The notes under the pieces are model-generated. The model was not told the origin of the DNA, did not search any database, and saw nothing but the letters and a program-made list of their open reading frames with translations. From Ficedula albicollis (taxonomy: Eukaryota; Chordata; Aves; Passeriformes; Muscicapidae), in NCBI RefSeq assembly GCF_000247815.1, contig NC_021673.1, positions 35,288,194 through 35,352,193 of the forward strand: a stretch of 64,000 nt of DNA, written 5' to 3'. Shown piece after piece: positions 37,501-50,900 of this stretch; positions within the stretch are counted from its first letter, which is position 1; each line of letters begins with the position of its first letter. The translations under genes were made by a program, and so were the position numbers.

Positions 37501-39887
37501 CTACTGCAAATTTAGTGACAGCTTTGTAAGTGAGTAAATTCAGCATTGCTACCAAATGGCATGTGATTTGCCTGTGGGTTATCTAGTGCAGAGATTGTTG
37601 AGACCTCTCAACAGCTGTAATGGAAGATTCAGTCAGTGATGTAACTCTCCTATCTGATTGACTCTATGAGTAGTCATGCAGAGTTCAAAGGTCAAATTCA
37701 AGACTTGATGGCAAACCTGAGAAAAATTACCTTTCAGTTTAAGAGTCCTGGAGGAATCCAGCCATTGCAATAGTAATTTAGAACAGCAACATAATACATG
37801 TGCCAGTAGGTACATTGATGTTATGCTAAAATACAGACTGATGGCAAATGTTAGAAGACAGGAGAGAAATCAGTAATACAACTTCCAAATAGCAAAACAC
37901 TACTGCAAATTATCCATGGAGATCTGAGGCAAATATTGCTTCTCAGCATGGCTGTCCATGCAAGAGAAGTCTTCACATTAAGAAATTATTCTTGGTTACT
38001 TACCCACTTAGAAATACCACTAATCTCCAGGAGAGCTGTACAGGAAACTATTCTATTATTCAGTGCCTCAGACTACACCAGTAGTCACTCTGGAGATACT
38101 GCTTCTTCCTGTATTTTTCCATACCTAAAAGCAAACTGAAATGTGAGTCCTGGATGAAACCTTGCTGCTTAGCCTGAGTTTCCCCTTAAAGGCTTTAAAA
38201 CACACCTGCTTTTCATTGTTGACATAGTGATATAGACAATTTACACTCTCATTTTAGATAATTTGTATTTTTATTTTGTGTGAGAAAAATACTTGAATGC
38301 AAGTAAGATGCTGGTTAAGTGGACTCCAACCCAAAGTACTTTTTCTGCTTTTACATAAAGACCTACATACTGACAGAGCTAAATATCAATTAGGCACTAA
38401 TATATAATTAGATAGAAGAGTAATTGAAAAAAAGGGATTTATTATTTATGAATTATGTAATTTTAATTATACCTGGACAAGTCCTAATAGTTCCTTTGAA
38501 AGCCTAGGCACTTTACACCTGCGGAAATGAGCCTTCAAAATTACTTTTGATAGACCTGTATGTGTAATAATTTAAAATACTGGCACAGTTTTTCATGGCA
38601 GTAATTTGCATTAAATTTTGCAATGTCTGGGTTCAGTTGAGAACTCTTTGGACCTTGTTTGCATCCTCTGTCAGAGCAAGACATTTGCAATGTGACAACT
38701 ATAACAATTAACATTATGCTGGGTATAAATAAATCTGCTGCATGATGAATACTCCTGAGTATCAGTTATAAGTCCTTTTGTAAAAAAATTCCATGAAAAG
38801 AACACTTTAGAAAAAAAAGGACATCAAGATGCCATTGGACTTGCAGAGCAAAGTTCACTTGTGCGATGAGTGATGAAAGCTGGGGAGAACTTTTCAGACT
38901 ACTCTGAAATAATAACAATTTACAGACCAATTGTCAGAAAATTTCAGCTGATTTTTAGGCTCAAAGGGGTGAAATCTGGGGCCTGGCTGCTAAGTGATTA
39001 TCACTTGAGGGGGTATCAAAGGATCTGTTTAAGGCTTTGTGGAGGAAGTGAGTTTTGACTGCCTTGCAGGACTTAGGCACGCCAATTCTCCATGCAGTGC
39101 TGCCAGATCTCTGAGTGACTTCTCCAGCTTCATTGGGCTGTTTGTGAAACTTCTCATCTGCCTCTGCTTATGAATACACAGCCAGAGAGCAGGGAGGAAG
39201 GAGCTTCTGCCAGACAAGGGTCAGGAACAATTGCAGGGGGCTAAAGAGTGACAAGCTAGCTCATATTCCTCATATATTGTGTTTTGTTGAGGGTGGACAC
39301 TCCTTGTTTAGGAAAAAAAAGGCTTCATTCAACACCCCACTCTCCTGATGCAGTTACCTGTGGGAATCTGTAGCTGCATGACCTGATCACCAATTTAAAG
39401 AAAGTGCTGAGGTTACATTTCTAGACATAATGTTCGAGCAAGAAAGGAAAAGGAAACTGGTCCTTTTTCTGCACCTGGAAGGAAAAATAGACCTACCATT
39501 ATGACTTGTTTATTATAAAATGTGGTACTCCTTGTTGAGACACACACTGGCAAAAATTTCTTCTGCCCTCTCTCTTGATATGTTTTTAGGAAAATATTTA
39601 CAATGAAAATGTTGCCTATGCAGTAAACTATAATTTCACAACAAGAGCAAAACTTCAGCAATTACTTTCCTGTCAAGTAATTATATGGATTTATTTTATC
39701 ATTTAGCAGGTGGCCTGTTGACCTTCAGCTATTGGATAGTTCTATGTGTGGTAAAGTGGTCTTCCTTAAAATACACCATTTACCCACTTAGAATGATATT
39801 ATACAATTTATGAAACCACATAATTCCAATAGCCAAATTCAGCAAGATTTTATTGCTCTGTCCACCTGTAATTGTGGAGCAGCTGAC
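34533..39887. other. No gene recognised; possible conserved AT-rich blocks
   Basis: Ordinary AT-rich DNA. Blocks near 35330-35500 and 38370-38480 are rich in TAAT/ATTA cores without simple repeats and could be conserved non-coding elements. A diverged short duplication is suggested near 37258-37313 (tacaagacaaattaaatgag versus tagaacacattagatgaaaa). Minus frames at 36238-36619 have no recognisable domain. Confidence 0.4.
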
Positions 39888-39991
39888 TCATCGGTTCATA
39901 ATCATTCCTTACTATTGCATAGATTTGCTAAAACTCTCATCATCAGTTCATAATCATCCCTTACTATTGCATAGATTTGCTAAAACTCTCA
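39888..39991 (+). repeat. Two-copy tandem duplication, unit 52 bp
   Basis: tcatcggttcataatcattc at 39888 recurs as tcatcagttcataatcatcc at 39940, and the copies end at ctaaaactctca. Two substitutions are visible. Confidence 0.93.
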
Positions 39992-40899
39992 AAGTGAGTT
40001 TGTTTTCTCATCATTCCTGTGAGCACTACCACTCCCTCACAATTCCATCAGTTTTCTGATCAATATAAGAGTTGTCTCAAAAGATTATAATTAATTATAT
40101 TCAGATTAATAACAGGGAAACATTCATTCAACAAACTCTTCACTGCCTTGCTTAAAGATGTCTAATTTGTATTAGTATGAAGAAAAAAATGAAAAAAAAA
40201 AGAAATTAATGAATATCTTTAAAATTATGCACATTTTAGCTATTCGTTTACCTTTTATATATTAAAGTAAATATTTATTCAAGGATGGAGGCAAGTTCCT
40301 CCATTTTACCTTATTCACTACCATAGAATACTCCTTAACAAGCTTTCATCTGCCTAATAACTTTCCCCCTTAAAACTTTTGATAACAGACATAATTCACT
40401 GTGTTTTGCACTGTTTGTTAAGGAATCAAACATCTGATAAGCCACAAATTTTCCTCTTTGTGCCCTCCCATTTTTTAGTCAGGGGCAGGGGAGAAATCTT
40501 TGCTCTACTAACACCATTAATAGAAGTTCTCTATTAATACATGACTGTAGTCAAGTCATGCTTCAGGGTTTTCATGAATTAGTTGCAAGGATCATGAAGA
40601 AATACCAGCACTTTGCTATGCAACTGGAATTTGAACTTGGATTTGGATTTTTTTTCCTCCTGATTAGGCTCTGGCAACAGCTGGAGGTAGGATAGTAGCA
40701 GAAAGGTACAGCAGTGTGAGACTCCTTTCTCAGGTGTTTCCCAATCTGGGGTATTATGACTCACATGGAATCAAACCATTGACCAGAATTGAAGTGAGGG
40801 AAGATCTGGCAGGAACCTCACTTTTTTGCAGTGTGGAATATAGGTCACCTGTCAGAATAATCTGTTACTAACAAATTCCCTGCCCCTCAGCAAGATGGA
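39992..40899. other. No gene recognised
   Basis: Ordinary AT-rich non-coding sequence with short A runs near 40190. Confidence 0.5.
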
Positions 40900-40985
40900 C
40901 TGTTAAATTAAAGAGTGTGGTCACATGTGCAGGGCAGTAAATTATTGCTCTTCAAAGGACAGATGATTGCAGAGTTGACCATAAA
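40900..40985 (+). repeat. Dispersed repeat, copy 1 of a diverged 86-bp pair
   Basis: This 86-bp stretch aligns without gaps to 43164-43249 with 65 of 86 bases identical, including cagtaaatta in the middle and cataaa at the end. Similarity fades outside these limits on both sides. It is not CR1 or either LTR seen here. Two diverged copies 2.3 kb apart suggest an old interspersed repeat or an old duplication. Confidence 0.7.
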
Positions 40986-41520
<535 letters not shown>

Positions 41521-41522
41521 AA

Positions 41523-41713
41523 TTTTAGGATTGTTTCCCAAACTGCTACTACTTTTTTAACCAATGGAAATTTTAAGTTAATATATCATCTACCCCAGAT
41601 GTACAGACCAGATGATCATGACAAGTATTTGTCACTGTCCTAGAAGTAAGAGTCAGTTATTACTCTGAAGAGAAAGACTTAACTTTTAGGATTGTTTCCC
41701 AAACTGCTACTAC
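41523..41713 (+). repeat. 30-base direct repeats 161 bp apart beside the poly-G
   Basis: A 30-base string starting ttttaggattgtttcccaaa occurs at 41523-41552 and, identically, at 41684-41713. The first copy begins three bases after the G run. The 131 bases between them are not repeated. This may be a tandem duplication of which only one end remains, or an insertion bounded by a long target duplication. Confidence 0.85.
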
Positions 41714-43163
41714 TACAACAATTGAAGCCTTTCTATTATTCTTTCAAAAGCATTGCTGAGAAGGTTGTTTTTTTCATAGAAATAGCACCCTGCATTGGCA
41801 GAGCATATGAAAGGGTAGGATGGCCAGAGGAAGCTCCTCTCTGTGAATTCCTTGGCACACCTTTGTCCCTGGATGCAGTGCCTAAAATCAGAGCATTTCC
41901 CCTGTAGCTGTATTCTATGTCAAAATAACACCCACAGCCATTATTTTATGTTCCATACTCCTGCATCCTCCATCCCCTACTATCTTTTGCTAAGAGGAAG
42001 GTGATATTTGACTTTTTTAATAGTCATGCCTATATTTATTTGAAAAGCAAATATTTTTTTTTTATTTCCTTTGCAAAGGGACTGTGGTCCTGGCTTGTGA
42101 CATGTTCAGATAATCCAGGAGGAATTTTATTTGATGAATAGCTATATCTGAAGTGCTGAGAGGTGCCTTAAGGAAAAAGCTAAAAGATGGAGAATACAGA
42201 GATTGGGTCAGATTCTCAGCAAGTAATAATCGTCATATCCTCACTGCTTTTGAGTGATTTTGCACCATCTGAAGATTTGACCCAGGATTAAAAATGTTGG
42301 GAAAGACACTTTATTAGTAATCCCAGGTAAATGGAAAGAATGTTCAGAAAAAAAAGAGAACACCCTTTATTTGACTTCTTCAAAACATTTTTAGACTTTA
42401 TTGTTAATAAGATTAAAAAGGAGATGAGCAATAAAGATATTGGAGCTGAGTTTATTATGAGAAAATGTACACTTCAGGGAGAGTGCTCTCCCACCACTTA
42501 GTCAGAAAGTTTGTGTACACATCCTTCCATTCACATTTTTTTATTGCTGTTTGCCTAGGAGGAAAAAAAGTCCCTATTAAAAGAATGTGAGCAGAAGTGC
42601 ATTGCCTCCCCTCTCCAGGTTACTTTTGGTGCACTGATTCACGTATTTCCCATAAGTATGTAATTTTCTGCCAGTCACGATTGTAGACCCTTCAGTGTGT
42701 GAAACATAATCCTTCTCTCGAAAATAAAGAAAGTCATCTGACGAACTGTGTTCCTCCTCTTTTGTGGGTCATTCACTGACTTTATTTTACTGAGGGAACA
42801 AGGGGAAGTTTATAATAGGATCAGTTTTGTTTGCAATTTGTTTCTAATAGATGCCAATAAGCCGGTTAACTAGGCTCTAGTTAATGGAAATTTTATTGTG
42901 CTTCCCCCTGCAGTGCACATGACCTTTTCTTACAAGAGTTTGTGATTCTTGAAAACATGTATCTGCTGCCTTGCCTCGGGGTCTGCTTACAACAGCAGGG
43001 ATATGACCATGGGCTCTTCTGAACTTGTTCACCAGCCCTCTGCTTTGACTAGACCAAAATACTTTGATCATCCTGTCAGTGGCAAATTTACAGCAACATA
43101 CAGGCTTTAGTTCCATCTGTATTTCTCCAAATATAATATCTCCCTCAAGAAATCAATGATAAG
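41714..43163. other. No gene recognised
   Basis: Ordinary non-coding sequence. The block at about 42590-42860 has few simple repeats and could be conserved, but nothing proves it. Confidence 0.45.
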
Positions 43164-43249
43164 CTGTTAAACTAAAGAGCATGGTAACATCCACAGAGCA
43201 GTAAATTAATGGTCTTTTGTGGATAGATGGTTACAGATTTCTTCATAAA
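43164..43249 (+). repeat. Dispersed repeat, copy 2 of a diverged 86-bp pair
   Basis: Partner of 40900-40985, same orientation, 65/86 identical without gaps. It begins ctgttaaactaaagagcatg, compared with ctgttaaattaaagagtgtg in the other copy. Confidence 0.7.
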
Positions 43250-44461
43250 AAATGGATAAAAGATTACATATCACACAGAGCGAAACTTTTAATAACTCAA
43301 CATGACTTTTCTTAATGGGTTTTATTCATTTTAATCATTATAGTGTCAATGATGATTATAGTCTTATTAGATTCTGGTGATTGAGGAGACTGTTTATGAG
43401 ATATTGAAAATCTTAGTCTGTTCGGAAGTGCAGTTGTAGTCTGTGTAGGTTTGATGTGTAACTTCATCTGCAGAAGTAGAGCTTGCCAGAGAGCTTCAAT
43501 TAATACTCTTACTAAATTGCTCCTGTCTGTAGTGACCTAGGTCACAGATAACTTAAAGATTCCACAACATCAGGTTCTCAAAACAGTAGACCAGCAAGGG
43601 CGTAAATCAAAGAGAGCCGAGGAACTAAAAAAGAAAGGAAAAAAAGAGGGGGAGGAGAATCATATGGCAAAAGAAACCAATCTGCTTTCCTCTCTAGTAG
43701 CCACATAAGTGTCTGGCCTTGAGTTGTCACTCTAGCCTAGGTGTTCCTTCCTTGTGTTGGAGATTTTCACATACACTTAAGCACACACAATTAGAGTGAC
43801 TCTTCATATCACCTAGAACATGAACAGCAAAAACAAAGCTGGTGCAACAATGCTGTGTGATTATCTTTGATTTCTGAGGGAGAATTGCTATATCACTTTT
43901 TAATAACTGTTTTTAAAAATGTATGTCTATGGTAATTAATTTTAGTGTTAACAAGAATACACCAGACCCACCATCTTTGTATTTTTTTTTTGGCTCTTGT
44001 TAAAAGCTTGTTAAAAGAATTATTTTCCTTGTGAGGCCACTGAAGATACAATCTAAACACTTCAAAATAAAAATGATGCCATAAGTTTGTTTGTATTTAA
44101 AATGAAATATTTTTAGTAATCACATGTAGCACTATCTTAAGAGTGCCAATTCACTCTTGCAAATCAAGAGCACTATAAGCTATAAAGCGTTTAGAGTAGA
44201 GCCACAGAAATTTATCTAAATCATCCTGAAAGAATACATCTTTTGAGGAGCACTTCTGATGCATCCTACCTCTTAGCCTCTTGCCTCTTACCCCTGTGAG
44301 GTATCCCTGACCAGCAGAACTAAAGGGCTTAGGCTAGCCAGATCCCTGGAGGTACTAGCAGGATGCTTATCCCAGTCACTCCTACCTGTCCTCAAGTACT
44401 ACTGGAGATGTCATGATTTGTACTACTAAGGATTAAATTTGACCTTGTAGTGCCAATGGTT
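43250..44461. other. No gene recognised
   Basis: Ordinary AT-rich non-coding sequence with a short purine-rich tract (43618-43655). Confidence 0.5.
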
Positions 44462-44562
44462 TGCTTTTTTTTTTTGTGGGTTTTTTTGTGGGTTTTTTTT
44501 GTTTGTTTGTTTTTTGTTTGTTTGGGGTTTTGTTTTGTTTTGTTTTCTTGGTTTTTTTTCTC
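44462..44562 (+). repeat. T/G-rich low-complexity tract, (GTTT)n and (GTTTT)n
   Basis: Degenerate gtttgtttg and gttttgtttt units with longer T runs. It immediately precedes the old CR1 fragment at 44573, and a similar tract follows that fragment at 44895. The F/V-rich frame (44461-44763) is largely an artefact. Confidence 0.9.
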
Positions 44563-44572
44563 CCCAAAGCAA

Positions 44573-44845
44573 GGTCAACAGTTTTCAAATATGTGAAAGA
44601 CACTTTAGCCAGAAAGGAAATAAACTTTTCTGTGTCCACTGGTGACAAAACAGTGAGTGTTGAGTTTAAATTGCAGCAAAGTAGGTTTAGACTAGACATC
44701 AAGAAAAAAGCAATACAGATGGCTAACAACACAGATAGCCAAGGAATGCTGTTGGCCATGTAGGGAAGTTGTGGAAACATTTTCTCTGAAAGTTGTTTAA
44801 ACTGTCAGGAGAAGAGCTAGATAATTTTCAGTCTGGTTTAGTTCT
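44573..44845 (+). mobile_element. Old, diverged CR1-like LINE 3' fragment
   Basis: The order of segments matches the 3' part of CR1-type LINEs: gttttcaaatatgtgaaaga, tgtccactggtgacaaaaca, aaattgcagcaaagtaggtt, tagactagacatcaagaaaa, gggaagttgtggaaacattt and a final ctagataattttcagtctgg. It is more diverged than the other CR1 copies and lacks clear terminal octamers, which suggests an older subfamily. The assignment comes from recognising conserved segments by eye. Confidence 0.7.
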
Positions 44846-44894
44846 CTTTTTAAAATGATTTCTAAGATCTCCTCACATTTAAAATTTTACACTA

Positions 44895-44962
44895 GTGTGG
44901 GTTGTGGGTTTTTTGTTTGTTTGTTGTTTTTTGTTTGCTTTTTTGGTTTTGTTTTGTTTTAA
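44895..44962 (+). repeat. T/G-rich low-complexity tract, second copy
   Basis: gtgggttgtgggttttttgt followed by (GTTT)n and (GTTTT)n, closely resembling the tract at 44462. It is about 50 bp downstream of the CR1 fragment. Confidence 0.88.
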
Positions 44963-45248
44963 GTGTGGGTGGTCAGACAGTTTCTAACTTACTTAAACTT
45001 AGATCAGGTTTGAGTTTTTCAAACATGACTGTTTCAAGTACTGCATTTGCTTTTCTATCTCTCTAAAGTGTACCAACCATCATGAACTAGCTACCAATAT
45101 TTACTTTCTTAAATCACTGTATTTGTTATTGAATCACCGTATTCACAACAAAGGATTACAACAACAATCTGATCCATTACACAAATGGGTGCCAGAGGAA
45201 ACAAACAGGAATAAATAGTCTGGTGAAAGTCCTTTGGCTCAGTCATCA
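44963..45248. other. No gene recognised
   Basis: Short ordinary non-coding stretch. Confidence 0.5.
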
Positions 45249-45435
45249 GGAATCACAGAGGATGGCTGGAGCTGGAAGGAAGCTCTGGGTATTATCTAGT
45301 CTGACCTCTTGGATAAAGCAGGTTCACCTAGAGCAGGTTGCACAGGGTCATGGCCAGGTGGGTTTTTAATACCTCCAGGAAATGAGACTCCACAATGTCT
45401 TCATGAAGTCATAGTTCCATACAATGGTCATGTGG
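45249..45435 (-). mobile_element. CR1 LINE 3' fragment, sense on minus
   Basis: On the plus strand it begins with the reversed CR1 end (aatcacagaggatggctgga) and continues with ctggaaggaagctctgggta, ggttcacctagagcaggttg, cacagggtcatggccaggtg and aatgagactccacaatgtct. These are the reverse-complement landmarks of avian CR1 3' sequence in the correct order. It is 5'-truncated and non-functional. Confidence 0.93.
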
Positions 45436-47641
45436 ATCCATTTGCTATTCTTAATTCAATCTTTTATCATTCCATTTGCATTGCAGAGAAATAATCCAAG
45501 ACAAAAAGTGAATGAGCATGTGCTATGTTCTTATAGATACAGCTAGCAGATGATAAAAATACAGAATAAACCCCTACAGATTCTCAAGTTTCTTTTCAGC
45601 ATGCTAGGTGTCAGGTATTGCATCAGATGGGTCAAAAATGTCATCCTTAAATTGCTATATTAGGCAATACACATGTACATAATCAAGGTAAGGAAACAGG
45701 CCTTCAGAATTAGCGTTTCTACAGCTCATTCACTTTGTTCCTCTTTCTGGCTAAGCCTAGTGGAAAGGTAACAAATATTTCAAAGGAGGGGGAGAAAGGA
45801 CAAAACACGTTTGTTTTAAAAATGGGGATTTTTAAAAATTAGTGTGGCAATCCCTTAGTAAGCTGCAGGGCAGACTCAGTAGCTGGGACAATCCGAATAA
45901 AGCCCACACACTCCTGTTTCAGACAGCTCCCCTTCCCTGGGGCTAACTCAGAAATGGGAGACCAAGACTTAAAATAGTGCTTCTTGCTCAGAGGCAGAAA
46001 ACTTTCCAGCTCTGTGCAGACAAAAATTTGAGAATCAGCCTCTTTTCTTCTTGATGTCTGTATTTGCACCATCTTGTCATGTCTCTCTGTCTGGACATCT
46101 AGCCTCATGTCCCTCTTCTTCTCCCTTCTTCACTATTATTTTGCAGAAAGCAGCAAGAAATCTGCCTTCTAGTTTGCCATGCCCTCTAGGCTCCCTGCAA
46201 ATGGGGCAAACAGATTTTGAGCCTTGGAGGTGTTGCAAAGCTTCACCTAGCTGAGTTTGGGTCTGCCCTGGTGCCTGCTAGACAGCAAGCTGCTCCTAAA
46301 ACACAGAGCTGCTCTCTGCTGCCTAGCTCTGGGAGTTGGGGAATGATGCTTTGGTCTGTGGCTCTCCCATTAATCAGACAGCAAAGCAGACTGCTCCTGG
46401 CCCAAATCACCAGTAAATTACTTCCCTCTGGGGTGCTGGGGCAGGGGAACAGGGGGCTGGGGTTCCACAGGCTCCCTGGCAGCCTGCTCTGCCTGTTGGG
46501 CACAGACAGTCGATGTGCAGGGGCCACCCAGCGAGACTTTCAATTCCTTATTCCCTAGCATGGATGCATGGGGCAACCTTGCCTTGGATTAGCAGGAAAC
46601 ATTCAGCAAATGTATCAAAAGCACCAAGGCAGAAGCTTGCAAACCACAACTTCTTTATCCTTATGGGAGAGGCTGATAGCATTTAATAGAAAACACGTAC
46701 CTTTCTGAACTCTCATATCAAGTTTCACAGGGGTTCCTACGGACCAGGCTTCGCAGGCAGGCGTGGAGATGAGCGTGGCTACAGGACTCTCCAGAGCAGC
46801 ATGAAAGCCAGCTATCCTCCTAGCTGGCTTTAGTCAACTAATGAGCTCTCAAGGTTTTGTCTCTATCAAACATGAGGCACTACAAACCTGATGTTGTCCC
46901 ATCAGAAGATCCATTAAATTTCTCTCATGCGGACTAACAGGATTTGTACAGGACTTGCAGGTATGCTCAGGTCTGCATATGTTACCACCTAGTGACTGCT
47001 TGGGGTACATTGCAGCACTTTCTGCACATTGTGGAAATGTATTAGTTTGTACTGTAATTGTAGATGTAGATTGTATTGTAATGCAAACAAATATAGGATG
47101 ATTTGTCAGAGTGACTGATCGATGGCATTGGATTAATACAGTGTAGTATCAGTAGTAAGTTGGGCAATGAAAAAAAGGAAAAAGCCCTGTTTTCTTTAGA
47201 GAGACACCAAAAATACCATCACCAAATATTTGGGCTTTTTGCATTAAGGTCAAGAAGCCTATTCCGTTTCCTGGAATTTGTCTGGTAGGTTCAGAATCCT
47301 ATCTTTTCTTTTTTATTGAGGTAATGACTAACAGTTTCTGTTCAGTACCTTTGTCATACCTAATTGCCATTTTATTGTTCCCTAAGGTAAATTTTACTAA
47401 GACTTTTAAAAAGCTGAATTTAAAATTACTATTGCTGATTAAAAGTAGGAATTCTAGGTTGCAAAGCCTATGACAGCCTTATGCGATTTCCTGTGGCTGT
47501 ATTTTAAGATAATTAAGAGCAGATCTCCCTGTACTGCATCTTTGTAAAGTAACTGCAAGTGTATTAAGGAGCAGGCCTACTGGTAAATATTTATATTTGT
47601 TTGAGAAGTGGAAAAGCTTTTCTCATCTCATTCTGCATCAA
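45436..47641. other. No gene recognised; locally GC-richer at about 46090-46560
   Basis: Mostly ordinary sequence. At about 46090-46560 the GC content rises without becoming a CpG island, and open frames occur on both strands (46217-46558 plus, 46243-46527 minus). I recognise no domain in either. This could be an unrecognised exon or old repeat, but nothing supports a specific call. Confidence 0.4.
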
Positions 47642-47996
47642 GGGCAGCATGACCAACAGGACAAGGAAGGTGATTCTCCCGCTCTGCCCTCAGGAGACCC
47701 CACTGGAGTGCTGTGCCCAGCTCTGGGTCCCCAGCATAACAAAGATGTGGACCTGCTGGAGTGGGTCCAGAGGGCCACAAAGATGATCAGATGGCTGGGT
47801 CATCCCTCCTGTGAAGACAGACTGAAGGAGCTGGAGCTTTTCAGCCTGGAGAAGATTGTTCCAGGTCAGGTTGGGTGAGGCTTTGAGCAGATCAGTCTAG
47901 TGGAAGGTGTCCCAGCCTATGCCAGGTGGGTTAGAACTACATTATCTGTAAGGTATCGTCCAATTCAAACCATTCTATGATTTTATGACTCTGCAT
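47642..47996 (+). mobile_element. CR1 LINE 3' fragment with ORF2 C-terminus, sense on plus
   Basis: The end of the CR1 second ORF is still readable: [17 protein letters not shown] starts near 47753, followed by [15 protein letters not shown]. It runs into the 3' untranslated part (tagtggaaggtgtcccagcc, tatgccaggtgggttagaac) and ends with the octamers attctatgattttatgact. The open frame 47597-47878 is this retrotransposon remnant, not a host gene. It is 5'-truncated. Confidence 0.95.
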
Positions 47997-50900
47997 GCAT
48001 ACCAATAAAAGTTTTTCCATTTGGCTATTACCAGAATTACTTTAAATTCCTTCTCACCAAAAGTCAAATCCAGTGATGGTATCATGTCGTATAGCAGGGT
48101 TTAATCCTACCATCTCTTCTTACTCACCTGAGCAAGTCTGATACAGCTTCTAGTGGGGCTGATAATGGCTCAGAGTGGGATCTCCAATCCTGAACTTGGA
48201 GGAGCATTACCTTCAAACTAAAATCTCAGCTCTTTCTCTGGGCGTGTTGCTGTCAGCATCTTTGAAGATCGGGGCTACTAGTTTATAAAGATAGTGAGAG
48301 ATTTTGCATGTTCGAAATTCTTAAACCAGTCTTAAAAGAATGTCAGTAAGTTGGATGGAGTTTCTGAGCCTGGTCACTGGGTATGGGACTTTTAGCAAAG
48401 GCAAAGAGTCTTACCTTTCATAAGAGATTGCCAGATTTAGGCTATTTCTGCTTTTAATCCAAGGGGTTTGCTTTTCAACCTGGAATCCACAACTGAGAAA
48501 AATAAAGGTACATGCTGAAAGTTTTTGGAAAGACACTACTCAGCCGGTGAAAGAAAGTTGGCTAAAGTATCATATAAAGGAAATATTTTTATCATAACGA
48601 TTATGATTTTTTTTCTTTTCTATGATGCCTCTTTTTACAGGTACTATAAACATTATTCAAACCAGGTTCCCATTACTAGGAAAGGCCAGAAATTGCAGTA
48701 GACTCACAAAGTCAGGCTAGCCATTAACAAATAAGGGTTTATGGAAAACTCATAAAGCACCTAAAGTGCCAGCTTATGTAATGTATCTAATATAATAAAC
48801 ACTCTGATGGGAGCCCAGGAGTGGAAAAAATGCAGTTTCTTATTATAAAATATTTGAACATAGTCAAGACTAGAAACTGATCAAATTGTGTGAGCCAGAA
48901 GGCTTTGTCATGAAGCCTGAAAATCCAGGAGACCTTCAGCTTGCTGGGAGGAAGCATTTTAGCAAACCCTGCAGGGTGAATTGTTAATGCAAACTTATAT
49001 TCACAGTGATCTCAGAAGTTGTGTGGGAGAATTATTTGGCACAGCCATTGTTAGATTCTTACACTACTGTACAAACAACTGTCTGGTTTTAGATTACAAC
49101 AACTATACTGTACTGCCAGTGAGACCAAGTAAGGCAGGAGGAACAGAGCATATCACTCATTTCTGTTGCTTAGATGCCTTTTAAACAGAGTTCTTGAGAA
49201 AGCCAGTCATTGATGGCTAGTTGGCACGGAGTTAGACTGTTTTCCTGAGCAAGAATATTCCCACAACAGCTATAGTCACCTGGTATTGTACAAACTACCT
49301 GCATAGAGGCGTTTGATTTGACACTCCATCATTGTGCTATTTTTGGCACACTCCTTCCTAATTTGTGATTAACAAGGTTAGGTTGTTTTCACTTTGTAAG
49401 GACTATTTATAGTTCAATAGGAGATTTCCCCCCATCCCTTCCCACTCCTACAGTGCATCAATAGCACGATTTTAGTCTTAACATGTGACCACAGTTATAC
49501 AGTCATGTTAAGTAATTAAAAAAGGAGTGGTGATTATGAAATACAGAGGACTAACTAATAGCATATGAACAATGCACTACATTTATGCAACAGAGGAGAA
49601 GTAGATACTGACAAGGCTCTGTATGATGCTGTCACCACTAACATGTCTCCTTTAAGTGGACTATACTGCTTAGCAGTTCCAAAATAAAATAAAGTGACAC
49701 GGGAGAGAAACTGTAGAATAAACCTGTACTTGAAATAATAGTAGGACTCAGTGACCCAATCATTTTTGGCCCTGAACACAATGGGATTTTTATGACTGAG
49801 TTCAGTGGGAGCAAGACCAAGTCTGGAAAATAGTTATCTGTCATGAATTTGTAAATTCCCAGGAGAGATCAGTGTGACATAACACGATGCCCATAACAAA
49901 TTAGCTGGAAGGGTATTTTAAGTGGCCTATATATAAACTTGATTTAGGATGAAGTTATTGGAAGGACTGAATGCTGGAACAACTTTGCTCCCACTTGATT
50001 CAGTAGCAAAAATTAAATTAAAAAACAATTAAATCTTTTAGTATCTATCTTAACAGCGTAATGTTTGTAAATCTTCAGATAGGGACAGAAAAAATTGATT
50101 TAACCTGTTTTCATCTCTATTGTTGACTCCTCAAAACAACAAAGCAATATGAGAGGCAGCAAACAGCTCTAACCAGAAATTACTGCAATATAAAGGGGTC
50201 ATTTATGCTGGTTAGTGTTAGCTGTACCTTCCAACAGTCAAGAGTTGTATTGGGTTGAGACATAGCTAATGCACATGCAAATAACAAAAGGAACAGTTGT
50301 GATTTCATGAAGAGGTATTGTACTTAATGGAGCTATATAAGCACTGTAGCTTTCCCAAGTGAAAGTGCCTTTGAAGTAAATCATCTGGGTGAATGCAAGG
50401 TGAGAGATGCGTGACAGAGACATCAGCCACAGGTCCAGGAGAGTGGCTTGTATCAGGCTGCAGATATCAGTGATCCTGACCTCTTTGACAGGTCAGCTAT
50501 ATGTACTAAAGGTGGGATCCAAATCCTATATTGTTGCCCATCTAAAAAAAAAAAAGATTCCTAGTCTAAGCCAGCCATTGAGAAAATGTGGGGTTTTCAT
50601 CCCGTTGTAAAACGAGTGTGAGAAGAGATGCAATGAGATCTACTCTGGAGGAGCTTGTCTCTTACCAGGGACAACTGCAGGAGTCTTGACAGCTGAAATG
50701 CCAAGCTTTTGGACTGCTCATGGTGCATGAGATGCATCTAGTCTCAATGGCTGCAAAGTGCTTGCCTGGAAGCTCCCTTCTTCCTTGCTATGCATGCTTG
50801 TCTAGTCTGATGCAGCCATATGTTGTTAGTGGGTAACTTGAGCCCCAACAGCTACGGAGCTGGGTCTGTGTCCCTAGATCCCTGCTCTATTTGCTTTGCC

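Noticed and set aside
46090..46560. GC-richer block with frames on both strands as a candidate exon
   Set aside because: Few CpGs, no clear splice-site pair around a frame, and no recognisable protein. Kept only as a region note.
47597..47878. Apparent 93-codon gene
   Set aside because: Its sequence is the C-terminal end of the CR1 retrotransposon ORF, joined to a CR1 3' end, so it is a LINE remnant.
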